Shown: one piece after another, positions 14,941 to 23,393 of the stretch
Position numbering within the stretch: position 1 is the first letter of the stretch
Layout: every line of letters starts with the position of its first letter
Source of the DNA: Nocardia cyriacigeorgica
GTDB taxonomy: Bacteria; Actinomycetota; Actinomycetes; Mycobacteriales; Mycobacteriaceae
DNA: 64,000 nucleotides
Direction of reading: 5' to 3'
Assembly (NCBI RefSeq): GCF_005863245.1
Contig: NZ_VBUT01000008.1
Coordinates: 62,001-126,000, forward strand
The notes under the pieces: model-generated
What the model was told of the DNA's origin: nothing
What the model saw: only the letters and a program-made list of their open reading frames with translations
Databases searched by the model: none
Translations under genes and position numbers: made by a program

Positions 14941-16767
14941 GTGGGGCATTACAAGGCGAACCTGCGCGATATCGAGTTCAACCTGTTCGAGGTGCTCGGA
15001 CTGGACAAGCTGCTCGATACCGGCGCCTACGGTGACCTGGATTCCGACACCGTCCGCGAGATCCTGGCCGAGGTCAAACGCCTGGCCGAGGGCCCGGTGG
15101 CCGAATCGTTCGCCGCCGCCGACCGCGACCCGGTGCAGTTCGTCCCCGCCGAACACACCATCACCGTGCCCGACGCGCTGCGCCGGACCCTGACCACGGT
15201 GCGCGAAGCCGACTGGAGCAGGCTCGGCCTGCCCGAGGGCATGGGCGGAACGCCGGCACCGTCGGCGCTGGTGTGGGCGGTCAACGAGATGATCAGCTGC
15301 GCGAATCCGGCGGCCTCGTTCTTCAATATGGGCCCGGTGATGGCGGCGGTGCTCTACAACATCGGCACCGGACAGCAGCAGCATTGGGCCACCCTCGGCT
15401 ACGAGAAGGGCTGGCAGGGCACCATGGTGCTCACCGAACCCGACGCCGGCTCCGACGTGGGCGCCGGGCGCACCAAGGCCATCGCGCAGCCCGACGGCAC
15501 CTGGCATATCGAGGGTGTGAAGCGGTTCATCTCCGGCGCCGACGTCGGCGATACCGCGGAGAACGTCTTCCATCTGGTGCTGGCGCGGCCCGAAGGCGCG
15601 GGGCCGGGCACCAAGGGGCTGTCGCTGTTCTACGTGCCCAAATACCTCTTCGATCCGGAGACCCTCGAGCTCGGCGAACGCAACGGCGTCTACGTCACCA
15701 ACCTCGAACACAAGATGGGCCTGAAATCCTCGCCCACCTGTGAACTCACCTTCGGTGGCGACGTGCCCGCCGTCGGCTGGCTGGTCGGCGAGGTGCACGA
15801 CGGTATCGCGCAGATGTTCCAGGTGATCGAGAATGCGCGCATGATGGTCGGCGTCAAATCCAGTGGGACGCTGTCGACCGGGTACCTGAACGCGCTGGCC
15901 TACGCCAAGGAGCGGGTGCAGGGCGCGGACCTCACCCAGATGACCGACAAGACCGCTCCGCGCGTCACCATCACCCACCACCCGGACGTGCGGCGTTCGC
16001 TGGCGATGCAGAAGGCGTATGCCGAGGGCCTGCGCGCGGTGTACCTCTACACCGCCGCGCATCAGAACGTGGATGTGGCGCAGTTGGTCTCCGGCGCCGA
16101 CGAGGATCTGGCGCACCGGGTCGACGATCTGCTGCTGCCGATCGTGAAAGGCGTCGGCTCCGAGCGCGCCTACCAGTACCTCACCGAATCCCTGCAAACC
16201 CTCGGCGGATCGGGCTATTTGCAGGACTACCCGATCGAGCAGTACATCCGCGACGCCAAGATCGACTCGCTGTACGAGGGCACCACCGCCATCCAGGCGC
16301 AGGACTTCTTCTTCCGCAAGATCGTGCGCGACAAGGGCGTAGCGATCGGCCACGTCACCGGCCAGATCAACGCCTTCCTCGACGCCAAGACCGGCCGCTT
16401 CGAACCCGAACGCGAACTGCTGCGCACGGCCCTGGCCGATGTGCAGGCCATGGCGGCCACCCTCACCGGCTACCTTATGGGTTCGCAGGAAGAGCCGAGC
16501 GAGATCTACAAGGTCGGGCTCGGCTCGGTGCGCTTCCTGCTGGCCGTCGGCGACCTGCTCATCGGCTGGCGACTGCTGGTGCAAGCCGAAATCGCGGCCG
16601 CGGCGCTCGCCGGTGAGGTCAGCGAGAAGGACCGCGCGTTCTATGCCGGAAAGGTCGGCGTGGCAACCTTCTTCGCGAGGAATGTGCTGCCCACACTCAC
16701 GGCGACCAAGAACGTGATCGCGTCCCTGGACACCGACATCATGGCCCTGGACGAGGCGGCGTTCTGA
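14941..16767 (+). CDS. fadE5: Acyl-CoA dehydrogenase, FadE5-like
   Basis: A 608-residue FAD-dependent acyl-CoA dehydrogenase catalysing the first step of beta-oxidation. It opens MGHYKANLRDIEFNLFEVLG, closely like mycobacterial FadE5 (about 611 residues), and has the acyl-CoA dehydrogenase core (MVLTEPDAGSDVGAGRTKA; KSSPTCELTF) plus the extra C-terminal domain of the large FadE5-type enzymes. The catalytic Glu should lie in YIRDAKIDSLYEGTTAIQA. Start is GTG after GGAGG. It is convergent with a TetR gene 7 bp away and divergent from urtA. FadE5 enzymes accept a broad chain-length range. Confidence 0.88.
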   Translation: MGHYKANLRDIEFNLFEVLGLDKLLDTGAYGDLDSDTVREILAEVKRLAEGPVAESFAAADRDPVQFVPAEHTITVPDALRRTLTTVREADWSRLGLPEGMGGTPAPSALVWAVNEMISCANPAASFFNMGPVMAAVLYNIGTGQQQHWATLGYEKGWQGTMVLTEPDAGSDVGAGRTKAIAQPDGTWHIEGVKRFISGADVGDTAENVFHLVLARPEGAGPGTKGLSLFYVPKYLFDPETLELGERNGVYVTNLEHKMGLKSSPTCELTFGGDVPAVGWLVGEVHDGIAQMFQVIENARMMVGVKSSGTLSTGYLNALAYAKERVQGADLTQMTDKTAPRVTITHHPDVRRSLAMQKAYAEGLRAVYLYTAAHQNVDVAQLVSGADEDLAHRVDDLLLPIVKGVGSERAYQYLTESLQTLGGSGYLQDYPIEQYIRDAKIDSLYEGTTAIQAQDFFFRKIVRDKGVAIGHVTGQINAFLDAKTGRFEPERELLRTALADVQAMAATLTGYLMGSQEEPSEIYKVGLGSVRFLLAVGDLLIGWRLLVQAEIAAAALAGEVSEKDRAFYAGKVGVATFFARNVLPTLTATKNVIASLDTDIMALDEAAF

Positions 16768-16774
16768 GCAGCTG

Positions 16775-17632
16775 CTAGTCCGCGAGCAGTTTGAGCACGA
16801 CGGGCCGCGACAGCGTTCCCGAGACCTGGCGGGCCAGTTGGTTGGCGCTGGTGCCGGAGGCGTGGGCGGCGCGCAGGGCCGTCGCCAGCTCGGCGCGCGC
16901 GGCGTCGACGGCGGCCTGGGCTGCGCGCAAGCGTGCGGCTGCGGTGTCGACTGGGTCGGTGCCGGATGCGTCCGTGCCGGGTGCCAGTTGTGTGGGCTCG
17001 TCTGAGGCAGAGCCTGCGGTGCCAGGGGCGGTCAAGACATTGACCGGCGAGCTCGGATCGTAGCGCAGGGCCGCGCGGGCGAAGTTCGCCATGAAGGCGC
17101 GAATGGTCGCAGTGTCGTCGGCGGCGTCGCCGAGCAGCAGGCGCGCGGTCTGGGGAAGGGTGTTGGCCCAGTTCGCGACCCCGCACAGGGCGATCAGCAG
17201 CAGGCCGGCGCGCTGCTCGTCGACGCCGAATTGCTGTTGGGCGCGGTCGAATTTGCGTTCGTAGAAGTCGGCGCGCCAGCCGTCGATATCGTGCGCGTCG
17301 GCGCCGCGGTGCAGCGCCTCCCACAGCATCAGGCGCAGCAGCTTCGGGTTGTCGCGGTGGTAGTCGAACAGTTTGGCGACGTAGTCGCCGACCTCGGTGT
17401 CGGCCAGCGGCTGCACCGTGTCCATGAACTCGCGCAGGCTGTCGATCAGGATGACGTCGAACAGTTTGTCCTTGCTGCCGAACAGCCCGTAGATGCGTTC
17501 CTTGTTGACGCCGGCCGCCTCGGCGATGCGGTCGACCCTGGCCCCGGCCAGCCCGTACTCGGCGAACTCGTCGCGGGCCGCGCGCAACAGAGCCCGCCTG
17601 GTGGCGTCGCCGCGTTTGGTGCTGGGCGTCAT
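16775..17632 (-). CDS. TetR family regulator with a C-terminal helical extension
   Basis: A 285-residue TetR protein (ATG 17632; an upstream in-frame TTG adds two codons). The HTH lies at about residues 12-55 (ALLRAARDEFAEYGLAGARVDRIAEAAGVNKERIYGLF). The ligand domain ends near 205, after which there is a disordered Thr/Pro/Ala stretch and a C-terminal helical module of about 65 residues (LRAAQAAVDAARAELATAL then SANQLARQVSGTLSRP) that looks like a second HTH. It is divergent from an MFS exporter, with a dyad in between, so it probably represses it. Confidence 0.85.
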   Translation of the reverse strand: MTPSTKRGDATRRALLRAARDEFAEYGLAGARVDRIAEAAGVNKERIYGLFGSKDKLFDVILIDSLREFMDTVQPLADTEVGDYVAKLFDYHRDNPKLLRLMLWEALHRGADAHDIDGWRADFYERKFDRAQQQFGVDEQRAGLLLIALCGVANWANTLPQTARLLLGDAADDTATIRAFMANFARAALRYDPSSPVNVLTAPGTAGSASDEPTQLAPGTDASGTDPVDTAAARLRAAQAAVDAARAELATALRAAHASGTSANQLARQVSGTLSRPVVLKLLAD

Positions 17633-17656
17633 GGGCAAGACTTTACCATTCCATTA

Positions 17657-17680
17657 AACCAACTATTTGGTTGACCAATC
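17657..17680. promoter_or_regulatory. Candidate TetR operator for the MFS exporter
   Basis: AACCAA (17657-17662) and TTGGTT (17667-17672) form a perfect 6-bp dyad with a 4-nt spacer; a second, overlapping dyad TTGGT/ACCAA follows to 17678. It lies between the two divergent starts, 75 bp apart. Confidence 0.6.
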
Positions 17681-17707
17681 GGCTCCGGCGGCCGTACGCT
17701 TCCTCGC

Positions 17708-18916
17708 ATGGCATCGCCGACAGCCCCTCTCGCCGTTCCCGATTCGATCCGCACGCCCACCGAGCACGCCTCGACGGCCAAGACCCTCCCGGTCTTCGTC
17801 CTGTCCGCCTTGCTCGCCACCGGGCAGATGTACATTCCGATTCCCCTGTTCAGCGCCATGAAATCCGATTGGCACGTCGGATCGGGCGTGATGACCTGGA
17901 TCATCAGCGCGTTCGCGTTCGGCTACGCCGGTGGATTCGTGCTCTTCGGTCCGCTGTCGGACCGGTTCGGTCATCGCCGGGTGGTATTCACCGGCATGCT
18001 CACGGCCGCAGTGGTCACCCTCTTGACCGGACTGGCCTTCAGCGCGTCGGTCGAGATTCCGCTGCGAGTGGTGCAGGGCCTGGTCGTCGGGTCGATCCCG
18101 CCCGCACTCATGGCCTATGTCGCGACGCGGATCGTCCCTGGCCACCGCGCGGTGGTCACCATGTCGATGGCCACCTCATTCCTGGCCGCGACGGTGCTGG
18201 CGCAGATCGTCTCGCAGGCGGTGGTCGGATGGTTCCCGTGGCGCACCGTGTTTCTCGGCTCCGCCGTCGCGTTCGCCGTGCTCGCCTTCGCCCTGCGCTC
18301 GATCATGCTCGACGACGCACCCACCGCCGCGAATTCGCCCCTGCGCCACAGCTATGCGGCCATCCCCGCGGTGCTGCGCATCCGCGCACTGCTGCCGATG
18401 TTGATCGCCGGTGCGCTGAGCATGGCGGTCATGGTCGGGGTGTACACCGGCATCGAAATCGCCGGCCTGGTCCACGGTTCCGGTGAACTGCTCGCCCTGC
18501 GCGCCGGCGCCCTCCCGGTGATGCTGGCCCTGCCGCTGCTGGCGATTCCGCTGGCCAGGCTGTCCCGGCACGGCCAGATCGTGCTCGGTGTGCTCGTCGC
18601 CGCGGCAGCCATGATCGCTGCCGCACTGGCCGGCACCGGCGTCGCGCTGTTGACGGTCCTGCTGGCCGTGCTCGTCGGCGGTCTCGGCGTCATCGCCCCC
18701 GCCGTCCTGCAATCGGCAGGCGAACTCGGCGGCGACGCCCGAGCCGCCGCCTCCTCGGTCGCCATGTTCAGCTTCTACGTCGGCGCCACCACCGGCCCCC
18801 TCGTAGCCGCCGCAACCGCCCCACACGGCTTCGCAGCCCTCTCCTGGACCCTGGCCGCCCTACTCCTCCTCGCCCTCATCCTCACCCTCCTGGCCCCACG
18901 CCCATCCTCCACCTGA
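17708..18916 (+). CDS. MFS transporter, probable drug exporter
   Basis: A 402-residue major facilitator with twelve predicted helices. The loop 2-3 motif is clear (GPLSDRFGHRRVVFTG), and WIISAFAFGYAGGFVLFGPLSDRFG is typical of YnfM/Bcr-like 12-helix exporters. The neighbouring divergent TetR gene and the operator-like dyad suggest substrate-induced efflux. The substrate cannot be inferred. An inverted-repeat element begins 6 nt after its stop. Confidence 0.88.
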   Translation: MASPTAPLAVPDSIRTPTEHASTAKTLPVFVLSALLATGQMYIPIPLFSAMKSDWHVGSGVMTWIISAFAFGYAGGFVLFGPLSDRFGHRRVVFTGMLTAAVVTLLTGLAFSASVEIPLRVVQGLVVGSIPPALMAYVATRIVPGHRAVVTMSMATSFLAATVLAQIVSQAVVGWFPWRTVFLGSAVAFAVLAFALRSIMLDDAPTAANSPLRHSYAAIPAVLRIRALLPMLIAGALSMAVMVGVYTGIEIAGLVHGSGELLALRAGALPVMLALPLLAIPLARLSRHGQIVLGVLVAAAAMIAAALAGTGVALLTVLLAVLVGGLGVIAPAVLQSAGELGGDARAAASSVAMFSFYVGATTGPLVAAATAPHGFAALSWTLAALLLLALILTLLAPRPSST

Positions 18917-18922
18917 ACCGAT

Positions 18923-18987
18923 TCGCCGAGAGCTACATGAGCGAGAGGTCTACTCGCGTTTTGCCTCGGCCATGTAGCTCTCGGCGA
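18923..18987. repeat. Inverted-repeat element, copy B
   Basis: Perfect 17-bp arms at 18923-18939 and 18971-18987 (core CGAGAGCTACATG / CATGTAGCTCTCG) enclose a 31-nt interior that itself has a GCGAG/CTCGC pair. The interior differs from copy C at only one base. It begins 6 nt after the MFS stop. Confidence 0.9.
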
Positions 18988-19052
18988 GCTCAGGTTGTGG
19001 AGAGGGTGGTTTTCGGGGAGGTCTGCGGGGTGCGGCGGGGCACGATTGGGGT

Positions 19053-19928
19053 ATGGGGGGATTTTGTGAGCCGTTTCCTGGGAGCTGGGCTGTGCAGGCG
19101 GGCAAGGTCAGCGAGTGGGAGTTGCGGAAGAACTTCGTGCGTGTGTTTCCGGATGTGTATGTCGCCAAGGGGGTTCGGCTGGATGCGCGCGCCCGCGCAC
19201 TGGCGGCGGGCCACTGGGCCAAAGGTGACGGCGTTCTCGTCGGTTGCTCGGCCGCTGCCCTCCATGGCACGCGGTGGCTCGACGATCGGCCCGCCGAGAT
19301 CTCGACACCGCGCAGCGCCCGAACGCATCCGGGACTGAGGGTCTATCGGGGCGGCGTCCCGGACGATCAGGTCTGCGAGATCGCGGGTTTCCGCTGCACA
19401 ACGCCGGCCAGGACCGCATTCGACCTCGGCCGACGGCTGGAATTCGACCAAGCGGTAGAAGTGATCGACGCCCTGTGCTCGGCGACCCGCACGACATCGG
19501 AGGCCATCGCCGCACTGCTACCGAAGCTGGCGGGCACGCGCGGCTGCGCTCGAGTCCGAAAGCTCTTGCCCTACATCGACGGCGGCGCCGAATCGCTCAC
19601 CGAGACCCGCACCCGATTACTGCTGGTACGTGCGGGCTTCCCCAAACCCGAAACCCAGATCCGGGTAGTACACGATGGCATGATCGTCGCTCGCCTGGAC
19701 CTGGGCTGGCGCCGCTGGCAGGTGGGAGTCGAATACGACGGCGCACAGCACTGGACCGACCCTGGCCAACGCGCCTGGGACATCGACCGCCGCGCAATTC
19801 TGGCGGCCATGGGATGGACCATCGTCCACGTCAGCGCCGCCCAACTCACCAAACGCCCCGACACAATCATCGCCCGCACCGCATCCGCGCTCCGGGCGCA
19901 CGGCGCCCAGCTCGCGAGAGCTACATGA
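19053..19928 (+). CDS. DUF559 / AbiEi-like nuclease-fold protein
   Basis: A 291-residue protein of a family common in mycobacteria and nocardiae. The N-terminal part (GKVSEWELRKNFVRVFPDVYVAKGV) resembles the AbiEi-type winged-helix of type IV antitoxins; the C-terminal part has a Vsr-like/DUF559 endonuclease core, RLDLGWRRWQVGVEYDGAQH followed by a basic D-x-R-R segment, consistent with a PD-(D/E)xK metal site. No toxin partner is adjacent. The gene is bracketed by two nearly identical inverted-repeat elements, and the left arm of the downstream one supplies its last codons and stop. DNA repair or defence roles are possible but unproven. Confidence 0.75.
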   Translation: MGGFCEPFPGSWAVQAGKVSEWELRKNFVRVFPDVYVAKGVRLDARARALAAGHWAKGDGVLVGCSAAALHGTRWLDDRPAEISTPRSARTHPGLRVYRGGVPDDQVCEIAGFRCTTPARTAFDLGRRLEFDQAVEVIDALCSATRTTSEAIAALLPKLAGTRGCARVRKLLPYIDGGAESLTETRTRLLLVRAGFPKPETQIRVVHDGMIVARLDLGWRRWQVGVEYDGAQHWTDPGQRAWDIDRRAILAAMGWTIVHVSAAQLTKRPDTIIARTASALRAHGAQLARAT

Positions 19929-19971
19929 GCGAGGGGTCTACTCGCGTTTTGCCTCGGCCATGTAGCTCTCG
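19915..19971. repeat. Inverted-repeat element, copy C
   Basis: Arms CGAGAGCTACATG (19915-19927) and CATGTAGCTCTCG (19959-19971) surround the same interior as copy B with one substitution. The left arm encodes the last residues (Arg-Ala-Thr) and most of the TGA stop of the DUF559 gene, so the element forms the 3' end of that gene. Confidence 0.9.
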
Positions 19972-19972
19972 G

Positions 19973-20191
19973 TCACCGTAAGTGGGGGGTGGACTCGAGG
20001 GTGGAGAGGAAGGATGACCAGGCGGTGGGAGTGAAGGTGAGGATGGGTTGGGTGGAGGGGTCGGGGTGTTTGCTGTCGCGGACGAGGGTGGCGTCGGGGG
20101 TGAAGGCGACTTCTACACAGGTCTGACTGTCGCCGGAATACGAGGACTTGAACCAGCCCGTGCGGGCGCTGCCCGAGTCGTCAATGCTCAC
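19973..20191 (-). CDS. DUF397 domain protein
   Basis: A 72-residue protein carrying the DUF397 signature GWFKSSYSGDSQTCVEVAF and VRDSKHPD, with a C-terminal W-x-x-F. Such proteins are usually encoded next to a DUF5753 XRE regulator in actinomycetes and are thought to act as its small partner. The GTG start overlaps the stop of that regulator (GTGA), so translation is coupled. Its own stop is next to repeat copy C. Confidence 0.85.
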   Translation of the reverse strand: MSIDDSGSARTGWFKSSYSGDSQTCVEVAFTPDATLVRDSKHPDPSTQPILTFTPTAWSSFLSTLESTPHLR

Positions 20192-21069
20192 ATTGTCGAC
20201 TCTAGGTGGTCGGCTCGTTCTTCGATCAGGGCCAGGGAGGCGGATCGATCGAGCGCGACGCTGATGGCTCGATCGTGCAGGAACGCCAGATCGCGCACGC
20301 GCGTCTCCTTGCGTTCGGCATCGTCGGTGAAAAGCTCACCGAAGACGGCCGATTCGTGCCATGCCGAGGTCGGCAGCCGGGGGCTGTCGAAGTCCAGCAG
20401 ATGGAAGGTCGACCCACCCATGATGCTCGCGCGCGATGTGAAGGGAATGACCCGGACGTCGAGATTGTCCGGGTGACGGCGGATCGTCTCGGCCAGGTGG
20501 CGAAGTTGCCGGCACAGCACCTCGGGGCCGCCGAATTGCTGCATGAGCGCTGCCTCGCCGAGCACCGCCGAGAGCATGACGGGATCGTCGCCGTCGAGCC
20601 GTTGCTTGCGCTGGCGCCGCACCGCGACGCGCTGCTCGATTTCGACCGCAGGCACCGTGGCCGTCGCCGAGGCCATCAGGGCGCGGGTGTACTCCTCACT
20701 TTGGAGAAGTCCTGGCATCAAGACGCTTTCGAACGTCCGGATCGAGCGGGCGCCCCATTCCAGGCCGTAATACCGCAGCAGTTGTTCGCTGAACAGGGCG
20801 GAGTAGCGGGTCCACCAGCCTCGGGTTTTCGCTGCTTCGCGAAGCGCCAGCAGCTCGTCGCGCTCGTCCGCGTCGATCTCCAGAATGTCGAGTAGCTGCT
20901 CGAGCTTGCCCTCGGGAAGCAGGTTTCGCTCGTTCTCGATATGCGACCAGTACGCCGCCGAAACGTTGAGGGCCTTTGTGATGAATGAGGCTCCGATGCC
21001 GAGGTCGAGTCGGCGTCGTCGCAGTCGCAGCGCCAGTTCCCAGCGTGCGACACCCGGCGACGACGTCAT
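20188..21069 (-). CDS. XRE family regulator with DUF5753 domain
   Basis: A 293-residue protein. A helix-turn-helix of the XRE type occupies residues about 8-65 (LALRLRRRRLDLGIGASFITKALNVSAAYWSHIENERN), followed by the DUF5753 domain (LRYYGLEWGARSIRTFESVLMPGLLQSEEYTRALM). Family members of the WhiJ/BldB-like system pair with DUF397 proteins and affect development or secondary metabolism in Streptomyces; the role here is inferred only from family. The DUF397 gene follows with overlapping start and stop codons. Confidence 0.85.
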   Translation of the reverse strand: MTSSPGVARWELALRLRRRRLDLGIGASFITKALNVSAAYWSHIENERNLLPEGKLEQLLDILEIDADERDELLALREAAKTRGWWTRYSALFSEQLLRYYGLEWGARSIRTFESVLMPGLLQSEEYTRALMASATATVPAVEIEQRVAVRRQRKQRLDGDDPVMLSAVLGEAALMQQFGGPEVLCRQLRHLAETIRRHPDNLDVRVIPFTSRASIMGGSTFHLLDFDSPRLPTSAWHESAVFGELFTDDAERKETRVRDLAFLHDRAISVALDRSASLALIEERADHLESTM

Positions 21070-21113
21070 AGCCGCATCGTACCGCTAGTCCGTTCTCCAT
21101 CCTGATTCGTAGA

Positions 21114-21142
21114 TTGACTTGTATAGTTTAGAAATCTAGAGT
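21114..21142 (+). promoter_or_regulatory. Candidate sigma70-type promoter
   Basis: TTGACT (21114-21119) and TAGAGT (21137-21142) are separated by 17 nt, in an A/T-rich stretch upstream of the small gene at 21206 and divergent to the XRE gene. The surrounding TAGAAATCTAGA is partly palindromic and could bind the regulator. Confidence 0.5.
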
Positions 21143-21205
21143 GAGTGTCATCACAAACAAGGCGGGGGGCTCGATCGGACCCGCATGGCGGGGAGTGAGG
21201 GTTCG

Positions 21206-21475
21206 ATGGCTGTGCATGTCGTGCGCAGGGTGTGGATGGTTGGGGACAGGACGGCGCATCGGGCCCGGGCGGTGGGGGACGGGGCGTGGGTCGTGTCGTA
21301 TCTGCGGGGCCGGATTCTGAATATCGAGCAGGCGGTGGCGGCGTTGCAGGCGGCCGAACTGGTGACCGATATGGACGAGCTGGCCGCGCGGGTGGGGTTG
21401 ACGTCGCTGGAGATGTTCGGGCTCGCCGTAGTCGAAGCGCCGTGGGATGCGGTTCCGGCATTCGACGACCGATAA
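21206..21475 (+). CDS. Small hypothetical protein
   Basis: An 89-residue protein from ATG 21206 (GAGGG site just upstream; an ATG 21 nt earlier is possible). It starts MAVHVVRRVWMVGD and has a helical C-terminal half with alternating acidic and hydrophobic residues (VAALQAAELVTDMDELAARV). No known domain is recognised. It precedes a DUF4254 gene on the same strand, 58 nt apart, so they may be co-transcribed. Confidence 0.6.
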   Translation: MAVHVVRRVWMVGDRTAHRARAVGDGAWVVSYLRGRILNIEQAVAALQAAELVTDMDELAARVGLTSLEMFGLAVVEAPWDAVPAFDDR

Positions 21476-21533
21476 CCGCGGGGCTCGCGCAATTCCGAAA
21501 ACTACTGTCCGGCACCATAAACAAGGGGGAATC

Positions 21534-21962
21534 GTGTCGATCCTGCCCACCAAGGAAATGCTGCTGCTCGCCTGCCGAACCGCTCCGCGCGAACAGCATC
21601 CGATTCTCGGCGCCGCACATCTGCTCGCCGGGCTGCACATCAAGCGCAGGCGCATCGCGCTCGGCGCCACCACCGATATCGACCGGCACCGGGCCCGGCT
21701 GGTGCTGGCCGTGGACCGCTGGGTCGCGACCGAACTGCCGATCCCGCACGGCGGTGCGCATATGCACACCGAAACCGTCGGCACCGTCGTCGACCGCCTG
21801 GCCATGCTGTCCACCCGCGCCCACGACACCCTGCTGACCGCGCCGCCCTGGCTGATCCACGACGCCTGGGAAAGCCTCGCCGAACTCGCCGTCGGCTACG
21901 AAGACCTCGCCTACGAACTCGGCACCGGCCGCCGCAGGCTGCCTCGCCGCGCCGAACCCTGA
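21534..21962 (+). CDS. DUF4254 domain protein
   Basis: A 142-residue protein from GTG 21534, preceded by AGGGGGA. The pattern LPTKEMLLLACR...HPILGAAHLLAGLH, then IDRHRARLVLAVDRWVATELP and HMHTETVGTVVDRLA, matches the DUF4254 proteins found in many copies in Nocardia. The fold is helical with conserved Asp/Arg positions. Function is unknown. The upstream small gene is likely in the same operon. Confidence 0.7.
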   Translation: MSILPTKEMLLLACRTAPREQHPILGAAHLLAGLHIKRRRIALGATTDIDRHRARLVLAVDRWVATELPIPHGGAHMHTETVGTVVDRLAMLSTRAHDTLLTAPPWLIHDAWESLAELAVGYEDLAYELGTGRRRLPRRAEP

Positions 21963-22134
21963 ACAACCGTCGTCCGGCTTTCCGTCGAAAGAAGCGCTAC
22001 CGGTCGGCGGCTCGGTCACCTCCGGCCGGTCGCGCGCCCCTACCCGAAGTGACGGAATCTTAGATGAACACGACACGGACGCGATTTGGCATCCGTATGA
22101 AAATCGTCAAAACGGATACCGCACACTGGACGGC

Positions 22135-23385
22135 GTGACCGTTGAATTGCTGGTTCTGCTCATCGTCATCGTCACGGCACTCGTATTCGATTTCACCAAC
22201 GGCTTCCACGACACCGCCAACGCGATGGCCACCTCCATCGCGACCGGTGCGTTGCGGCCGCGGATCGCGGTCGCGTTGTCGGCGGTGCTGAACCTGATCG
22301 GTGCGTTCCTGTCGGTAGCGGTCGCGGCGACAGTGGCCAAAGGCATCGTGCAACTCGATGCGGTGTCCGGGCACGAACTGCTGATCATCGTGTTCGCCGG
22401 GCTGGTCGGCGGCATCCTGTGGAACCTGCTCACCTGGCTGTTCGGCCTGCCGTCGAGCTCCTCGCACGCCCTGTTCGGCGGTCTCATCGGCGCCACCCTG
22501 GCCGCGCTCGGCTGGAGCGGCGTCATCTGGGCCGACGGATCCAATGGCGTGCTCGCCAAAATCGTCATCCCGGCGGTGCTGGCGCCGATCATCGCGGCGA
22601 TGGTCTCGGCGGCAGGCACCTGGCTGGTGTACCGGATCACCCACGGCGCCGACGAAGGCAAGGTCAACGAGGGGTTCCGCTGGGGTCAGGTCGGATCGGC
22701 GTCACTGGTCTCGCTGGCCCACGGCACCAACGACGCGCAGAAAACGATGGGCGTCATCTTCCTCGCGCTGGTCGCGCACGGCAGCCTCACCAAAGACGAC
22801 GAGATGCCGCTGTGGGTGATGGCGGCCTGTGCCGTCGCGATCGCGGCCGGCACCTACCTCGGCGGCTGGCGCATCATCCGCACCCTGGGCAAAGGCCTGG
22901 TGGAAATCGACTCACCGCAGGGACTTGCGGCCGAATCGTCCTCGGCGGCGATCATCCTGACCTCGGCGCACTTCGGGCTGCCGCTGTCCACCACCCAGAC
23001 CGCCACCGGATCCATCCTCGGCACCGGACTCGGCAAAGGCGCCGAAGTGCGCTGGAGCGTGATGGGCCGCATGGTGGTCGCCTGGCTGCTGACGCTGCCC
23101 GCCGCCGGAATCATGGGCGCCATCTGCTGGGCCATCGCGCACTTCATCGGCGGCCTGCCCGGCGTGCTCGTGGTCTTCGCCCTGCTGATCGGCCTGGCCG
23201 GCCTGATCTACCTGCGGTCGCGGCGCAACCCGGTCGACACCACCAACGTCAACGAATGGCCCGGTGACGGCCCCGCGAGCAGCGGCGGCGGCACCGGATC
23301 GGCGGACACCGGCATCGTCGAGGATGTGCGGCACGGCCGCGCGCCCGGCCCCGACACCGGGCACAACCGTTCGGCCCAGGTCTAG
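22135..23385 (+). CDS. pitA: Low-affinity inorganic phosphate transporter (PiT)
   Basis: A 416-residue PiT-family symporter with around ten helices. Both internal signature repeats are visible: FDFTNGFHDTANAMATSI near residue 16 and the matching SLAHGTNDAQKTMGV about 190 residues later. It imports metal-phosphate with protons. The start is GTG. The order pit, small membrane protein, DUF3349 matches the mycobacterial Rv0545c-Rv0544c-Rv0543c cluster, supporting the assignment. An IR, ATCCGT (22091-22096) / ACGGAT (22112-22117), lies just upstream and may be regulatory. Confidence 0.92.
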   Translation: MTVELLVLLIVIVTALVFDFTNGFHDTANAMATSIATGALRPRIAVALSAVLNLIGAFLSVAVAATVAKGIVQLDAVSGHELLIIVFAGLVGGILWNLLTWLFGLPSSSSHALFGGLIGATLAALGWSGVIWADGSNGVLAKIVIPAVLAPIIAAMVSAAGTWLVYRITHGADEGKVNEGFRWGQVGSASLVSLAHGTNDAQKTMGVIFLALVAHGSLTKDDEMPLWVMAACAVAIAAGTYLGGWRIIRTLGKGLVEIDSPQGLAAESSSAAIILTSAHFGLPLSTTQTATGSILGTGLGKGAEVRWSVMGRMVVAWLLTLPAAGIMGAICWAIAHFIGGLPGVLVVFALLIGLAGLIYLRSRRNPVDTTNVNEWPGDGPASSGGGTGSADTGIVEDVRHGRAPGPDTGHNRSAQV

Positions 23386-23393
23386 GAGAAGCA

